This document shows positions 36,437-48,390 of a stretch of DNA of 64,000 nucleotides, piece by piece. Within the stretch, counting starts at the first letter, position 1. The number at the start of each line of letters is the position of its first letter. The notes under the pieces are model-generated. The model searched no databases and was not told the DNA's origin. It saw nothing but the letters and a program-made list of their open reading frames with translations. The DNA lies in assembly GCF_023159225.1 (NCBI RefSeq), contig NC_063168.1, positions 64,955,398-65,019,397 on the forward strand, written 5' to 3'. A program made the translations under genes and the position numbers. This DNA comes from Perognathus longimembris pacificus. Taxonomy: Eukaryota; Chordata; Mammalia; Rodentia; Heteromyidae.

Positions 36437-36645
36437 ATGCTAGGGCTGGATGCTGACTTTTAGCTTTTCTGCTCACAGCTTGTGCTTTATCACTTGAGCC
36501 AGAGCTCTACTTCCAGTTTTTCGGTTTTCAATTGGAGATAAGAGTCTCATGGACTTTTTCTTCCCTGGCTAGCTTTGAACCTGATACTCCTATCTCATCC
36601 TACTTCAAAGTCAGGATTACAGAAATGAGACACTGGCACCTGGCT
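36437..36645 (-). mobile_element. Geo/7SL-like composite SINE, reverse orientation, diverged
   Basis: 'tatcacttgagccagagctc', 'caattggagataagagtctc' and 'ggattacagaaatgagacac' in order, with a T/A-rich region to the left in the tail position. Confidence 0.75.
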
Positions 36646-36649
36646 GTAT

Positions 36650-37860
36650 TTAGTTATTTTATTGAAATCAACTAGTTAAACATAATGGTTTAATTTTTGT
36701 GTGCCCTTGTATATATTCTATACCTTTTAATTAGAGTCACATTCTCTACAATTCTTCTTTCCCATTCCTTTGTCCAAAACTAGTCTCAATGAGTTTTCTT
36801 GCTCTGTTTTGTGTATATACAGACATTTATTAGACTATTATGACTATATTACTTTCCTCACCCAGCTCTGCATGTCTGCCCCCTCCCACCAGTACCCATA
36901 CCTCAGTCACTGGTAATCTTTTAAAACACTACAGTATAACATCAAAGCAAAGACAGTGACATAGACACAATCCATCAAAGATACTCACCTTCCCTCAGTT
37001 TAACTCTTCTGCTTTGTGCACGTGTGTGTGCGAGCGCATGTACGATGTTCTATATAATTTTACCATCATTGTTTCTTGTGAATCCAAAACTATTTTTGTT
37101 AAAATACTGAAAAGTCCTAATGCAAAAAGTATCAGAGCTCCTTTTTGGTGAGTCTTTTATATTTTTTTGTTCATATGTTGAAATATTATGCCATACTCGT
37201 TTGTGTCTTGATTTTATAAGCACTTTCAGTCTCAGTATACAAACTATCCACCATGCTCTCAAAATTTAGGCCATTGGCATTTTGCTTAACCATACTTGTA
37301 TGATCAAATAAAAAAAGTTGCAAGAAAATATTCAATCATAATTCCTTACTAGTGTGTATTTGATTATATTTTCTAACGTTGAATAAGGATGCATTTTCTC
37401 CCTTTTGGTTCCAGATGAGGGTTAGTAATCTTATTTACATTATTCAGATATTTAACTGCTTTTCCTATAGATGTCCTTTCTCTCTGGATAATAATATCCT
37501 ATAATAGTTATGTCTATTTTCCTTTGAATTTTGCAACATATGGCTCTAATGAATCTGGCTTTACTTGGCCTCAAACCAAGTGCTTTTAGTTACTGTAGCT
37601 TTAAAATATTATGCATTGGCAGAAACATCTACTCCTATCACTATTTAAAATGAAAATTTATTCACAATCTTTAAGACAGTTGCTCTTCCATATAAATCAT
37701 TCACATGATTAGATATTTGTTTTCATTTATTAGGAAAATCATGTCTGAGTTAAATCAGATGGCATTTTATTTGCAGATTAGTTCTTGAAGATCTTCGGTT
37801 TCTTCCTTTCCATTTGTTCTTACTTTTGAAACACTTATTCCAATATCAATTCTTAGGCTG
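36650..37860 (-). mobile_element. Old L1 fragment, reverse orientation
   Basis: The left part reads like a reversed pyrimidine-rich L1 3' UTR. Near 37570-37720, 'gttactgtagctttaaaata' and 'cttccatataaatcattcac' resemble the reverse complement of mammalian L1 ORF2 text found in many old copies. It is too decayed to translate, and the boundaries are uncertain. Confidence 0.45.
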
Positions 37861-38269
37861 CATCTGAACTCTTTACTCGAGTCTTTTTTCAGAATCTCAA
37901 TAAGTTGCTCAGATTTCTTCACATAGATTTGCACATTTCTTGAGAGCCTTTGGGAAATTTTTCCTAGCTCCTAGTGTGAATTATTGAAAATAGAATGAAG
38001 TAATCCTTTGCAATAGGTTTTGCTATGTTTCTTCTTTTCTGCCTCTTACTGACAATAACTGTTAGGAGATACCAATGAAGGTAAGGAATAATGAGCATAT
38101 AGTTGTCGTCCATGGAAATTCTGGATCTTATTTGTATTGTAACTCAGAGGTTCTAGTGTTATGGTAATAAGAGGGAGAATTGTGCTTAATATTTTTAAAG
38201 CAAGATAACAAATGCAAAATTTATCTTCCAAAACTAAATGTTAACAAATTACAATACATGAAAATTAAG

Positions 38270-38545
38270 CATCCCTATGAAAAAAATAAAGCAAACAAGA
38301 AGACAAAGGGAAAATACCTGAAGCACATATAACAAAGATTTAATTTCTTTATTACATGAAAGCTCTTTCAAACCAGTAAGAAGATCAATAACTCAGTGGA
38401 GAACTCAATTAAGGACAAAACCAGGGAAGTCATATAGAAAGAATAGCAAACAACTTCCGAACACATGCAAGAACACTCAACCTCACTAAATTTAAAAATG
38501 CAAATTAGCACACTAGCACAATCATTATGATGCCTGCAAAGAGTT
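38270..38545 (+). mobile_element. Old L1 ORF2 fragment, forward
   Basis: 'gatcaataactcagtggaga'...'cacatgcaagaacactcaac'...'aaaatgcaaattagcacact' follows the order of the ORF2 region just upstream of the C-terminal cysteine motif in L1. Stops interrupt every frame. Confidence 0.5.
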
Positions 38546-38977
38546 ACTGAGTCAGATGGCAGTGAGGTGCCATGCTTTAATCCTAGCTCTGAATGTAACT
38601 GCTGCTGGAAATTGGAAAAATCATTTAATTTTGTGTCTCTTTTCTGATTTAATACATGTAAAGAATTTAGAGAGCTGCTGGATGCATCATTAGTGCTATA
38701 TATTTGATTTTTCATTGTCATTAATGTTATTAGAGAAGACTCAAGAATCAACTTGCTTCTCTTTTTTCTCTGAAATGAGGGAAACGTAGCTGAATGGAAG
38801 AGGCTGGAGGGAAACTATTTTCCAGAGAGTTTCAGGATTCCTTTATTGCAATCCAGGGATCTGACCAAGGTGAAAAAAAGATTTAAAGGAAATCATACAT
38901 TCATATATTTACTTCCAGACTTAAACACCCAGCTATAGTCTCCGAACATTGTAAAGTAAATATATATGTATACAAAG

Positions 38978-38980
38978 ACA

Positions 38981-39034
<54 letters not shown>
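38978..39034. repeat. (CA)n microsatellite
   Basis: ACACAT followed by about 25 CA units. Confidence 0.95.
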
Positions 39035-39037
<3 letters not shown>

Positions 39038-39179
39038 TCTACAGGACATTTCTAATGTTCCCTGTCAGTGAATAATCATCCCTCATCCACAAACTTGTTT
39101 AAAAAGACTTTGGTAACCACATTTCTTTCTATGTAAATTATTATCTTTATGAGTAGTTATACAAAAGAGGTACTGCTTA

Positions 39180-39639
39180 TTCAACTGCTCTGGAAAACAG
39201 TGTGAAGTTTCCTCAAAAACCTAAATGTAGTTTGAACTAGGGAAGGGAAAGAAAAATGAGGGAGGGTGTAACAAGTAAGATAAGCAATGTACTCACTACT
39301 TTATTATGTAACTGTACCCCCTCTGTATATCACCTTGTCAATAAAATTTAATTAAAAATAACTTAAATGTAGAGCTTCCCAATAACTTAGCAATCCTACT
39401 CCTGGGATTTATCTGATAGAACATAAACAAGATTACAGTAAAGCCACCAGCACAACCATGTTCATTGAAATTTCATAGCCAAGTTATGGAATCAGCCCAG
39501 ATGCTCCTCAATGGACAAGTAAATCAAGAAAAGTTGGCATATGTATGCAGTGTAAGTTTACTCATCTATTAGAAAGAATGATATTGTCCTATTTGTGAGG
39601 AAATAGTGACCACTTTTCATAAAGAATCAAGTACTCTTA
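39180..39639 (+). mobile_element. L1 ORF2 C-terminal fragment split by a later L1 3' end
   Basis: 39180-39236 ('caactgctctggaaaacagt', 'tcaaaaacctaaatgtag') and 39359-39639 ('gagcttcccaataacttagc', 'ggcatatgtatgcagtgtaa') join into one ORF2 C-terminal segment. The interruption at 39237-39358 is a short L1 3' end, and the word taaatgtag occurs on both sides of it, consistent with a target duplication. Confidence 0.7.
39237..39358 (+). mobile_element. Nested short L1 3' end, forward
   Basis: 'gggaagggaaagaaaaatga', 'gtaactgtaccccctctgta' and 'tatcaccttgtcaataaaat' give a 5'-truncated L1 of only about 120 bp inside an older L1, flanked by ctaaatgtag and cttaaatgtag. Confidence 0.75.
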
Positions 39640-39876
39640 AAAAAAATTTGTTGGTCATGGGCCTTGAACTCTGAGCCAGGGTGCTGTCCCTGGGCTCTTC
39701 AGCTTAAGTCTAGTGCTCTACTACTTGAGCCACAGCACCACTTCTGTTTTTCTGGTGTTTAATTGGAGAAAAGTCTCACGGACCTTCTTGCTTTGGCTGG
39801 CTTTGAACCACAATCCTCAGATTTCAACCTTCTGAGTAGCTAGGATTATAGGCATGAACCACCAGCACCCAGCAAT
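39640..39876 (-). mobile_element. Geo/7SL-like composite SINE, full length, reverse orientation
   Basis: Complete order on the plus strand: 'ggccttgaactctgagcc', 'ctactacttgagccacagca', 'taattggagaaaagtctcac', 'gctggctttgaaccacaatc', 'gtagctaggattataggcat' and 'ccaccagcacccagc'. The words tcaagtac on both sides (about 39629 and 39879) are a likely TSD. Confidence 0.85.
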
Positions 39877-41384
39877 TCAAGTACACTTGGTGCTCAACTA
39901 TGGACACATGCATGTTATCTCTGTGACTTTCTGTCTCGTAAACTTTACCCTTTTCTTCACTACCCCACTCCCATTAGCCATGTGTGGGCCTGCAGAAAAA
40001 AATGATATTTTATTTCTTGGTGGTGGATTCATAAGTCCATGGGCTCCACACACCCATAGTTCCCCAGGTACTGTCCCAATAATGTCTTGCTGTCTCAATG
40101 ATGTCTTGTTAAATACATTTTTTGTTCCTAGTACAGTTTTAATAAAAGAAGCACCAAATAATATCTTTTGTATTATTACTTAAGTTCTGAATCTGGTTCA
40201 GAAACAAGAGAAAGAGACCGATGATTAATCTCTACTCCCTCAAATCATGTCATTATCTATTGTTTCAGCTGTGTAGGTGGCAGAGACTCTACCCATTCAG
40301 CTGAGATCCAAACTTCACATGTCTAAGTATGATGTTCCATAGAACAGTAGGAGTTCTGATTTGTGGTCAAATTTATGAGGCCTCCTACTTTTGCTCTTGA
40401 CCAGTCTATATGGCTTGGCACAATGCAGCTGTGTATGCTCTTACTTATTTTTATGGTATTTTCTTATCTTTCTCAATTCAGTGGGGTTTTTTCCTTCATT
40501 GTATCTATGTGTTTTGATCACTTTAACATATTGTACCTTGTTCTAGTAGTCACATAAAAGTAACTACAACTTCATATAAATAACTTTTGGTTTTTAAAGC
40601 TATATCTACTTAACATTGATAAAGTGTGATTCCTTTATTTTTTAAATCACCTAATTTAAGTGGTACTTTTGGTTATGATAGTTGATGAAATAAATATCTG
40701 TACTATTTCTCACCATAAGTTCAATGTTCTGGCCACTTCAGTTTCACAATTGACTGCCATTTAATGCCATTTGACTTAAGGTTTAGTTTTAGTTTACAAT
40801 GAGTTAAGAATTTAAAAAATAGGTTGGGATTATTTTCATTAAGTTAGCTTTAAGATATTTGTACTGAATTCCCTAACAGAGAACAGAATTAAAGTAGCAA
40901 TTTTAATAATCATCCTAATCAAGCACACACATATATATGTATATACATATATATATTTATTTAAATTACTACCCCATTTTGTGAAGCTGATCAGTGTCTG
41001 TAGAAGAGAAGTGTTTAAAACTAACATGCCAACTTTTAATAGAAGCAATACAAGTTTAGTTTAAACAGTGGGTCTTGAAATTAGGCTACCTAATTTGTAG
41101 CACAGCTTTACCTATTACTCTGTGGGATAATTAGTGATATTTTCTGTTAAACGCACATAACAATGAGATCACAATTTAAAAGAGGACTGAGAGGAACATA
41201 CATAGTATGTAATCCACTAAAGTTGACAATTTTGATTCTACTTAATATGTGTTAATCTCTGGACGGAAACTAGTAACTACTTGTTTGAAGTTATACTTTC
41301 CAGATCAATAATGACTTGAAACATGCTTAGTAGCCATGTCTATGTCTTTTAAGACTTGTCTAGCAATGTTCTTCAACCTTTTTA
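39877..41384. other. Unassigned, apparently non-coding sequence
   Basis: No repeat recognised apart from a TA/CA patch at 40925-40960. Two overlapping opposite frames of 66-109 codons near 39.9-40.2 kb do not resemble known proteins. Confidence 0.4.
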
Positions 41385-43140
41385 CTTTTATAAAAAAATT
41401 ATTGTGAAGCTGATATACCAGAGGGTACAGTCACATGAGTTAGGTAATGAGTACATTTCCTTTTGAACAGTGTCACTCCGTCTCTCATTCTCTTTCAGGT
41501 TTTCCTTGCTGACTTCCCACTCTTCAAAGTTGTATAGTTCATAGTTCCTCAAAGTTGTATAGTTGCATAGTTCTAACATCATGTCTAGTGGGTTTAACTA
41601 CCGAATTGGTTCACCCTTTGTCACATCATTTCTGTGCTTCTTTTTCCCTCCCCAAATCAGATAATTTTTTTTTTTGGCGATAAAGGAATCGATTTTTATT
41701 TCATTGTCAAATTGATATACAGAGAGGTTACAGTTTCATACGTTAGACCTTGGGTATATTTCTTGTATTGTTTCTTACCCCCTCCCTCATTCCCCCCTCC
41801 TCCTCCCTCTTTCCCTCTCCCCATATGAGTTGTTCAGTTGGTTTATACCAAATGGTTTTGCAAGTATTGCTTTTGCAGTTGTTTGTCTTTTTTTTTTTCT
41901 TATTTATTGTCAAAGTGATGTACAGAGAGGTTACAGTTTCATATGTTAGGCCTTGGGTACATTTCTTGTACTGTTTGTTACCTTCTCCCTCATTCCTCCC
42001 TCCCTCTCCCCCTTTCTCTCTCCCCCCATTGAGTTGTTCAGTTGGTTTACACCAAATGGTTTTGCAAGTATTGCTTTTGGAGTTGTTTGTCTTTTTATCC
42101 TTTGTCTCTCGATTTTGATAGTCCCATTCACTTTCCTAGTTCTAATACCAGTATATACAGTTTCCAATGTACTCAGATAAGACACAATGATTGTCTTTTT
42201 AATCCTTTGTCTCTCTATTTTGATATTCCCTTTCGCTTCCCTAGTTCTAATACCAGTATATACAGTATCCAGTGTATTCAAATGAGATACAGTGATAGCA
42301 CAAGTACAAGAACAGGAAGGGGAAACAAGAGGATCATCAACAATAGAAGCTATGGTTTCACTTGGCATGTTGAAAGTAATTACAACAGTGATATAACACT
42401 CGTTTCCATAACATGGAGTTCATTTCACTTAGCATCATCTTGTGCGTTCATAGGGGCATAGCTATTAGGCTCTTGTGATCCTCTGCTATGACTAGCCTAA
42501 ACCTGTGCTAATTATTCCCTATGAGGGAGACCATAGAGTCCATGTTTCTTTGGGTCTGGCTCACTTCACTTAGTATAATTTTTTCCAAGTCCTTCCATTT
42601 CCTTACGAATGGGACAATACCATTCTTTCTGATAGAGGCATAAAATTCCATTGTGTATATGTACCACATTTTCCTGATCCATTCATCTACTGATTGGCAT
42701 CTGGGTTGGTTCCATATTTTAGCTATGACAACTTGTGGTGTGACGAACATTGTTGTGCTGGTGGCTTTAGTGTGTTCTTGTCTGGGGTCTTTTGGGTAGA
42801 TGCCCAAAAAGTGGGGCTACTGGATCAAGGGGAGCTCTATGTTTAGCTTTCTGAGGAATCTCCTTACCGCTTGCCAGAGTGGCTGAACCAGTTTACATTC
42901 CAACCAACAATGAAGTAGGGTTCCCTTTTGGCCACATCCCCTCTCTATATAAGACAAAAAGAAATCACACACAGTGACAGAAGGGGATAAACCAAAGAAA
43001 AGAGGAAAGAAGAAAAGGAAAGGAAAGTGGAGGAAAGGAAAGGAAAGGAAAGAAAAAAAGGACTGAGAACATTATAATAATAATAAAAAACTCTTACTTC
43101 CATTTTTTAGAGCTCATTTCACTAAGCATAATTTTATATG
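41385..43140 (-). mobile_element. L1 3' segment, interrupted by a younger L1
   Basis: Two parts, 41385-41660 and about 42953-43140, match in order the single minus-strand segment at 13383-13820 ('gtacatttccttttgaacag'; later 'gtgacagaaggggataaacc', 'gagctcatttcactaagcat'). The younger L1 at 41661-42952 separates them. To the right, ORF2 sequence continues on the opposite strand, as at 13821. Confidence 0.75.
41661..42952 (-). mobile_element. Younger 5'-truncated L1 with a doubled 3' UTR, nested
   Basis: Read on the minus strand, it keeps the ORF2 C-terminus (99-codon open frame 42508-42807 with DEWIRKMWYIYTMEFYASIR and an ILSEVSQTQ motif) and then a 3' UTR in which two modules are each present twice: a block with 'ccagtatatacag' (about 42085-42190 and 42191-42295) and the terminal pyrimidine-rich block ending 'tgtacagagaggttacag' (about 41690-41880 and 41895-42075). 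The T run at 41667-41678 is the reversed A tail. It is non-functional. Confidence 0.8.
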
Positions 43141-43182
43141 ATCATATGCACATACATATTGAGCCCTCAAAAATAACAATCC

Positions 43183-43406
43183 TTGGGTTGGAATATGGCC
43201 TAGTGGCAGAGTGCTTGCCTTGCATACATGAAGCCCTGGATTCTATTCCTCAGTACAATAAATATAGAAAAAGCCAGAAGTGGCGCTGTGGCTCAATAGG
43301 TAGAGTCTTACCCTTGAGCAAAAAAAAGAAGCCAGTGACAGTGTTCAGGCCCTGTGTCCAAGCCCCAGGACTGGCAAAAAGTAAATAAACAAATAAATAA
43401 ATAAAT
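43183..43406 (+). mobile_element. IDL-Geo SINE, forward, with TSD
   Basis: Both monomers are complete ('atatggcctagtggcagagt', 'ggcgctgtggctcaatagg') and the tail is an (AAAT)n-type run. aaataacaatcc occurs on both sides (43171-43182, 43407-43418). The B box carries changes ('ggattctattcc'). Confidence 0.9.
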
Positions 43407-43418
43407 AAATAACAATCC

Positions 43419-43884
43419 AATTAATAAATAAGTTAAAGATTAAAAGAGGGAATTCACAAAGAAAAAATAAGAATATCCAACAGACACATAAAGAAATGTT
43501 GGATATCTCTGGCCATAAAAGAAATGCAAGTCAAAACAACATTGAGATTCCTCCTTAACCCATTTAGAATGGCCATTACTAACAAAACTAACAATAAGAG
43601 ATGCTGACAGTGTTGTGTCTAAAGGGAATGCTCCTACACTGTTAGTAGGAATGTAAACTTGTTCAACCACTCTGGGAAGCAATGTGGAGGTTCCTCAAAA
43701 GACTAAACATAGAACTTCCCTATGACCCTGCAATCCCACTCCCATGCATCTACCTAATTGACCACAAACCAGGTCACACTAAAGCTACCAGCACAACCGT
43801 GTATTTTGCAGAAATGTTTACCATAGCCAAGGTATGGAATTGCCCAAACGCCCCCTCAATAGACAAGTGGATCAAGAAAATTAT

Positions 43885-43930
<46 letters not shown>

Positions 43931-44000
43931 GATGGAATTCTATGCTTCCATCAGAAAACATGACATTGCCCCATTCCTAAGAAAATGGAAAGACTTGGAA
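43419..44000 (+). mobile_element. L1 ORF2 C-terminal segment, inverted relative to 41385-43140
   Basis: Translation gives the ORF2 region before and through the C-terminal motif: a block near 43480-43560 (HIKK..., EMQVKTTLRF-like), then from 43682 WRFLKRLNIELPYDPAIPLP and a SIDKWIKK segment, running into a TACA/TA repeat (43884-43930). Stops and the microsatellite end the frame. Joined to the minus-strand 3' segment, it is a second inverted L1. Confidence 0.8.
43884..43930. repeat. (CATA)n(TA)n microsatellite inside L1
   Basis: Six to seven CATA units followed by about ten TA units, grown inside the ORF2 sequence where other copies read 'gtggtacatatacacaatgg'. Confidence 0.9.
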
Positions 44001-44532
44001 AAAACTGTGCTAAGCCAGGCCTAAAACAATCATAGGTCGCATGGTTTCCTTCATCCATTTTTCTATTGAGTGAATTTTTTGGAGATGAGTTTATATGTAT
44101 ACCTCTTATAAATGTTTTCTCTCAGCCTCACATACATAATTTAAAATGTCTTTTTTAACTAAACTAATGTATATATCTATATTTCATATAGATATATAGA
44201 TATAGAGAGGTATATTAAGAAGAAGGCATAGCTTGAGAACCCTTTGCAGTCTGAACATATCAGTGTAGCCAGCATCTAAGTCACAGGAAAAGGAGACATG
44301 CAGTAGCTCAGAAGCGTCCTCCTGGCCCCTTCTGTAACCAGAATCCAGACCTCTCACAGCATAGATAAGTGTGCTATCATGTGTTCATACATAGAATAAC
44401 TGCCATCACATTAAATGGTGCCCTTTTGCACCTTTTTTACTATTTGGAAATTAGTGTCATTGAGTAGTAGAAATTTTCATTTTAGTATTTTTAAAATTCA
44501 TTTTCTATCTCAGTTAACCTAACAACACACAT
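44001..44532. other. Unassigned sequence
   Basis: No gene or clear repeat. There is a (TATAGA)-like patch around 44170-44205. Confidence 0.4.
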
Positions 44533-44862
44533 CATTTTTAGTGGTTCTGGAGATTGAACTCAGGAATGTGCACCTGCCAGGCAGGTACTCTACAACCTGA
44601 GCCACTTTGTCAAACCTTTCTGACTTTAGTTATGTGGGGTCAGGTCTCACCTCCCTACCTAATGCTGTTGTCAGACCACAGTTCTCCTACCTATTCTTCT
44701 CACATATCTGGGATATCAGATATGTGCCACCATTCCTGGCTTATTTGTTAGAATCGGGTCTCACTAACTTCTTACATAGACTGTCTTTGAATTATTATTC
44801 CTACTGTCTATCCCTCCTGCATTGCTGAAATTATAGTTGTTCACCACTTTGCCCAGCTCAGA
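44533..44862 (-). mobile_element. Three-part SINE: ID-like plus two 7SL-like units, reverse orientation
   Basis: The plus strand runs reversed ID-like monomer ('gattgaactcaggaatgtgc', 'ggtactctacaacctgagcc'), a first reversed 7SL-like unit ('gtggggtcaggtctcacctc' to 'atatgtgccaccattcctgg') and a second ('atcgggtctcactaacttc' to 'ttcaccactttgcccagctc'). This mirrors the element at 32215-32545. Confidence 0.7.
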
Positions 44863-45344
44863 AAGTACTTTCTATAAGAAAACATAGCAGTTGGTAAGCA
44901 TCTCTACAATAATTGTGATATCATTGGAAAATTTCTCCAATTAAGCCATGTTTTCACAGAAAAGAGGATAAAGAGGCTTTTTAATCATGGCACTTTAATT
45001 TTCAAAACATCTTGGTTAATCTCTGCTTTTCAAGTTTCCCACAGTCTGACTCATCTGACATGTGCATGCCTTGTTCTCTAATACATTCACGAAGTCAGGC
45101 TCTGAATTATCTTTTAAACTTCTCATTCTCCTCTGTGCATCTTTCTCCCTTTCTCACAATTGTCCTCTTGGTGCCCTTTCTATTCAAGAACACATTGTCC
45201 TTGATGCCCACTTCCAAAGCCACTGGTCTTCAGTCTAGTGTGTATTCTGGGTCCATATCCTGAATTTCACATAGCACTTAGGTCCTGAGAATAAAAAAAT
45301 GTGTCCTAACATCATTGTCATTAATGTGAACAGAATCTAATAGA

Positions 45345-45675
45345 CTCATTTATTAAATTTTTATGTATTAAGTGGTAGTATGAAGATCTTACAATTCCAC
45401 ATTACCCCTGCCACCATTCTCCCACTTCTCCCTTCACATCCCTAACCTTGTTATATTGTTCAATTTTTACATAATGTATAAGATATTGACTGAATTTGCC
45501 CTTCCCCTCTCCTCGCATGTGCCCTTGTTGCCCAACCCCTCCCATTCATTTTACTCCTATTTCCTGGTTGGAAGCATGATCGAAACACATGATTTCTTCT
45601 CTGTTTCTTCTGTTAATTCATGTGCTGTATTGTAACCTCAACTTCTTGTTTGTGTTACTTGACACTAAAATTAGA
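45345..45675 (-). mobile_element. Possible old L1 3' UTR, reverse orientation
   Basis: An A/T-rich start and a C/T-rich body with repeated 'ccctt', 'cccctctcc' and 'cccattcat' words have the texture of reversed L1 3' UTR, but the diagnostic terminus is missing. Confidence 0.35.
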
Positions 45676-46807
45676 CCTTACATTGCTTAGATGAAGTAGA
45701 AGGGGTGAAGGGGTAGCAATGCCCTGAGGCTGAAGAGACTTTTTCTCACTTTTCCTTTATTGCTGCTTGAGTTGAACTGGGCCATGGAAATGTGTTCCCC
45801 CTAAATTCACCTCACTTGTGCTAAAAGCTAGATGTGAGTGAGGACAACCATGCATCTGATTGATTTCCACCACTCATCAGTGTAAGATGTCCCCATTGCT
45901 GCATGTCATATCTTCCTATTGACTACCATCCTTACACTGAAATGCAATAGTATAGAAATTTTCTTCTGAAGACAATTCCTTTTTTGCTTATGGATATTCT
46001 TGGGCCAATTGGTTCTTTTCTTTCTCATACTGAACCTGCTTATACTTTTTTTCCCTAATCTTAAGGGCTAATGAACGTTTTCCACATTTGTGTTTGTTTC
46101 CTATCTATTTACCCCAATATACTACCTGACAAACTATGTTATCCTACATATCATTCTTGATTCTGGGGCTACAAATATAGGTAAAATAAACTCCATTCCT
46201 AATCTGGTCGAGTTTATATTTGGGAAGGGAGGATGGAAGTTGCTTAGCATGGAAACCAAAGAGATACAGAATTTGGGGATACATTTTTGAATAAAAATAT
46301 TAACAAAGCAGGTTGTTCAAATGTACTGTAACTGTCAAGGAGCACTTTACTATGTTTGAAATTCCATGCTTCCCAACCAGACTTTTCACAACTCTGTGCT
46401 TCTTGTCCTTCCATTTTAGTGGATATGCTCTGCAGACTTCAGCATAGCTCAATTGTTCAGTCAAGCTTTCGGCAGGAAAATACTATCTGTTTATAAATTT
46501 TAGACTCTGGGGTAAGCACTGTCTGATATTTTGCAGAATGAAAGTGTTTTCTTCCGTGTCCTCATCCATTGGTCATTCTACATTTCCAAATATTGGGCCT
46601 CTACCTCATTCCATTTAACTAAATGAGGAGGGAAGAACTTTCACATCTGGCAATTTCTCCACCTGGTTCATGGTGTAAGCTTGGTGTACCACTCATGTCC
46701 CATCATTAATCAGAGGGAAGTAAACTGTACCGTCCTAACTCCATATCAGTGTTCAGCAAGGTTATGAAGCATGGCTAACTGGGGTGCCTTATAAAGTAAT
46801 CATATTT
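45676..46807. other. Unassigned, apparently non-coding sequence
   Basis: No repeat or protein similarity recognised. Confidence 0.4.
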
Positions 46808-46897
46808 AAAGGATCTGGGGTGTGGCTCAGAGCTCTTTTCTGGAATGCCAAGGCCCAGAATTTAATCCCACGCACTGCCAAAAAAAAAAAAAAAAAG
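46808..46897 (+). mobile_element. ID-like SINE monomer, forward, with A tail
   Basis: 'ggatctggggtgtggctcag'...'ggcccagaatttaatcccac'...'gcactgcc' followed by 18 A. The ID body is degraded, yet the A run is intact. Confidence 0.65.
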
Positions 46898-48206
46898 AAA
46901 CAAAATAATCACATTTAAAAAGAATAGGACTTTGTATTGTATAATGAAGCACCAGTGACTCTCACATGGCTAATTTGGCAATTCAGAAAGCAGTCAAATC
47001 AACTATGCAGTGACATGAAGATCAAATATCCAGCTTGTTCAGCTACATTTGGTCTTCTTAATATCTGTATTTGCCTCCTGTGTTTCTGGAGGGAAAGATT
47101 CAAGTGGCTTCTTTCATCTTGTATTTTGCTAATAGTGAGTGAAAGTGCTTTGGCAAAGATGTCAGGATGATAACGATATGCTCAAATACATTTATCAACC
47201 TTCTTTCATCATCTCTGCCACTCCAAAATGAGCCAGGTTCATGCAGCTGCAGAATGAACCCTTTATACAGGGATAACATGTAGACCCTGCGACATGACAA
47301 CCCCAAAGGTAAGCATTCACACAGTGGTTTGTAGACATTCTCTCTGGCCTTTAATGAGCTACTGCTGAGTTTGGTTTTGTCATCTCTGCTGGAATCTCAC
47401 AATGAGCATTGAGTGGTCAGCAAGATGATTAATAAGACGCAAGATGAGAAAATAGAGTGTTTTCAACCAAAGCCTTATATCCAGGGTCCATTTCAAAGAA
47501 CTGTGTGGAATATAAAGTGGATGGTAAGGAAGTTATCTTTCACAAAAAGTGAGACTGAGCAAACCTCTCCTAGTGTACTGGCAGAAAACACATCCTGCAG
47601 GGGTGATGTTGAGAGTATTTGATTCACTCACTACTGATTGCTCCATGTCTTTTCTTCCTTAAGCCATGTTGATTTTATGTATCCACTTGATGGGACAGTG
47701 GAGCGTGTGCTCAGAGAGTTGGTCAAGCGTTATTCTAGGTGGCTGTGATCAGCTCCATAAAGACTCAATGATTCAGTTAGCATCTATGGACACAAAGGAA
47801 TGAGGTCCCATGTTAAGGTAGGTAGACAAAAGAAGTGCCCTGTCACTTAGAGGAGAGTAAGCCTTTGTCCATTCAAGTTCGCAACTGAATGATTGTGGCC
47901 CACTTTCATTAGACAGGGAAAACTCAGTTAACCAGTTAAAAGGTGAACCTCATCTAGGAACATCCCCACAAAGCACTCAGGCATGCTGAACAAAATATCT
48001 GGGCACTTCTGTCCTCAGGTATTCATGAAGCCACATATCTTTTCATAGTCATAATGACTCCAAAAACTGTTATTTCAGATGCCCAACACTGTATGCAGAA
48101 CTGTCAGCAGATTATCTGAAAATAATTTCATAGATGATTCCTATATAGATTCAGAGATTTGACAACGAAAAAAAAGAGATGGCAGTTAATAAATTCACTA
48201 AACCTG
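46898..48206. other. Unassigned; contains a possible ancient LTR-type repeat
   Basis: At about 47665-47950, 'atgtatccacttgatgggac', 'gttggtcaagcgttattct' and 'ctaggtggctgtgatcagc' recall an ancient mammal-wide repeat of the 'tgtcaacttgactggg' kind. I cannot name the family with confidence. No gene is supported. Confidence 0.3.
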
Positions 48207-48390
48207 AAAAGGGGAAGGGAGGAAGGAAGGCAGGTAGGCAGACAGGCAGGCCAAAAGGAAGAAAGGGAGGAAGGAAGGAAGGAAGGAAGGAAGGGAGGGA
48301 GGGAGGGAGGGAGGGGAAGGGAGGGAGGGAAAGGAAAGGAAAGAAAGGAGGGAGGAAGGGAGGGAGGGAGGGAAGGAGGGAAGAGAAAAA
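48207..48390. repeat. GGAA/GGGA polypurine tract
   Basis: About 180 bp of nearly pure purine on the plus strand: GGAAGGAAGGCAGGTAGGCAGG, then GGAA, GGGA and GGAAA units. It causes long poly-EGRK and poly-PSL frames that are not genes. Confidence 0.95.

Noticed and set aside
42508..42807. A 99-codon open frame as an independent gene
   Set aside because: It is the C-terminal end of L1 ORF2 in a 5'-truncated copy.
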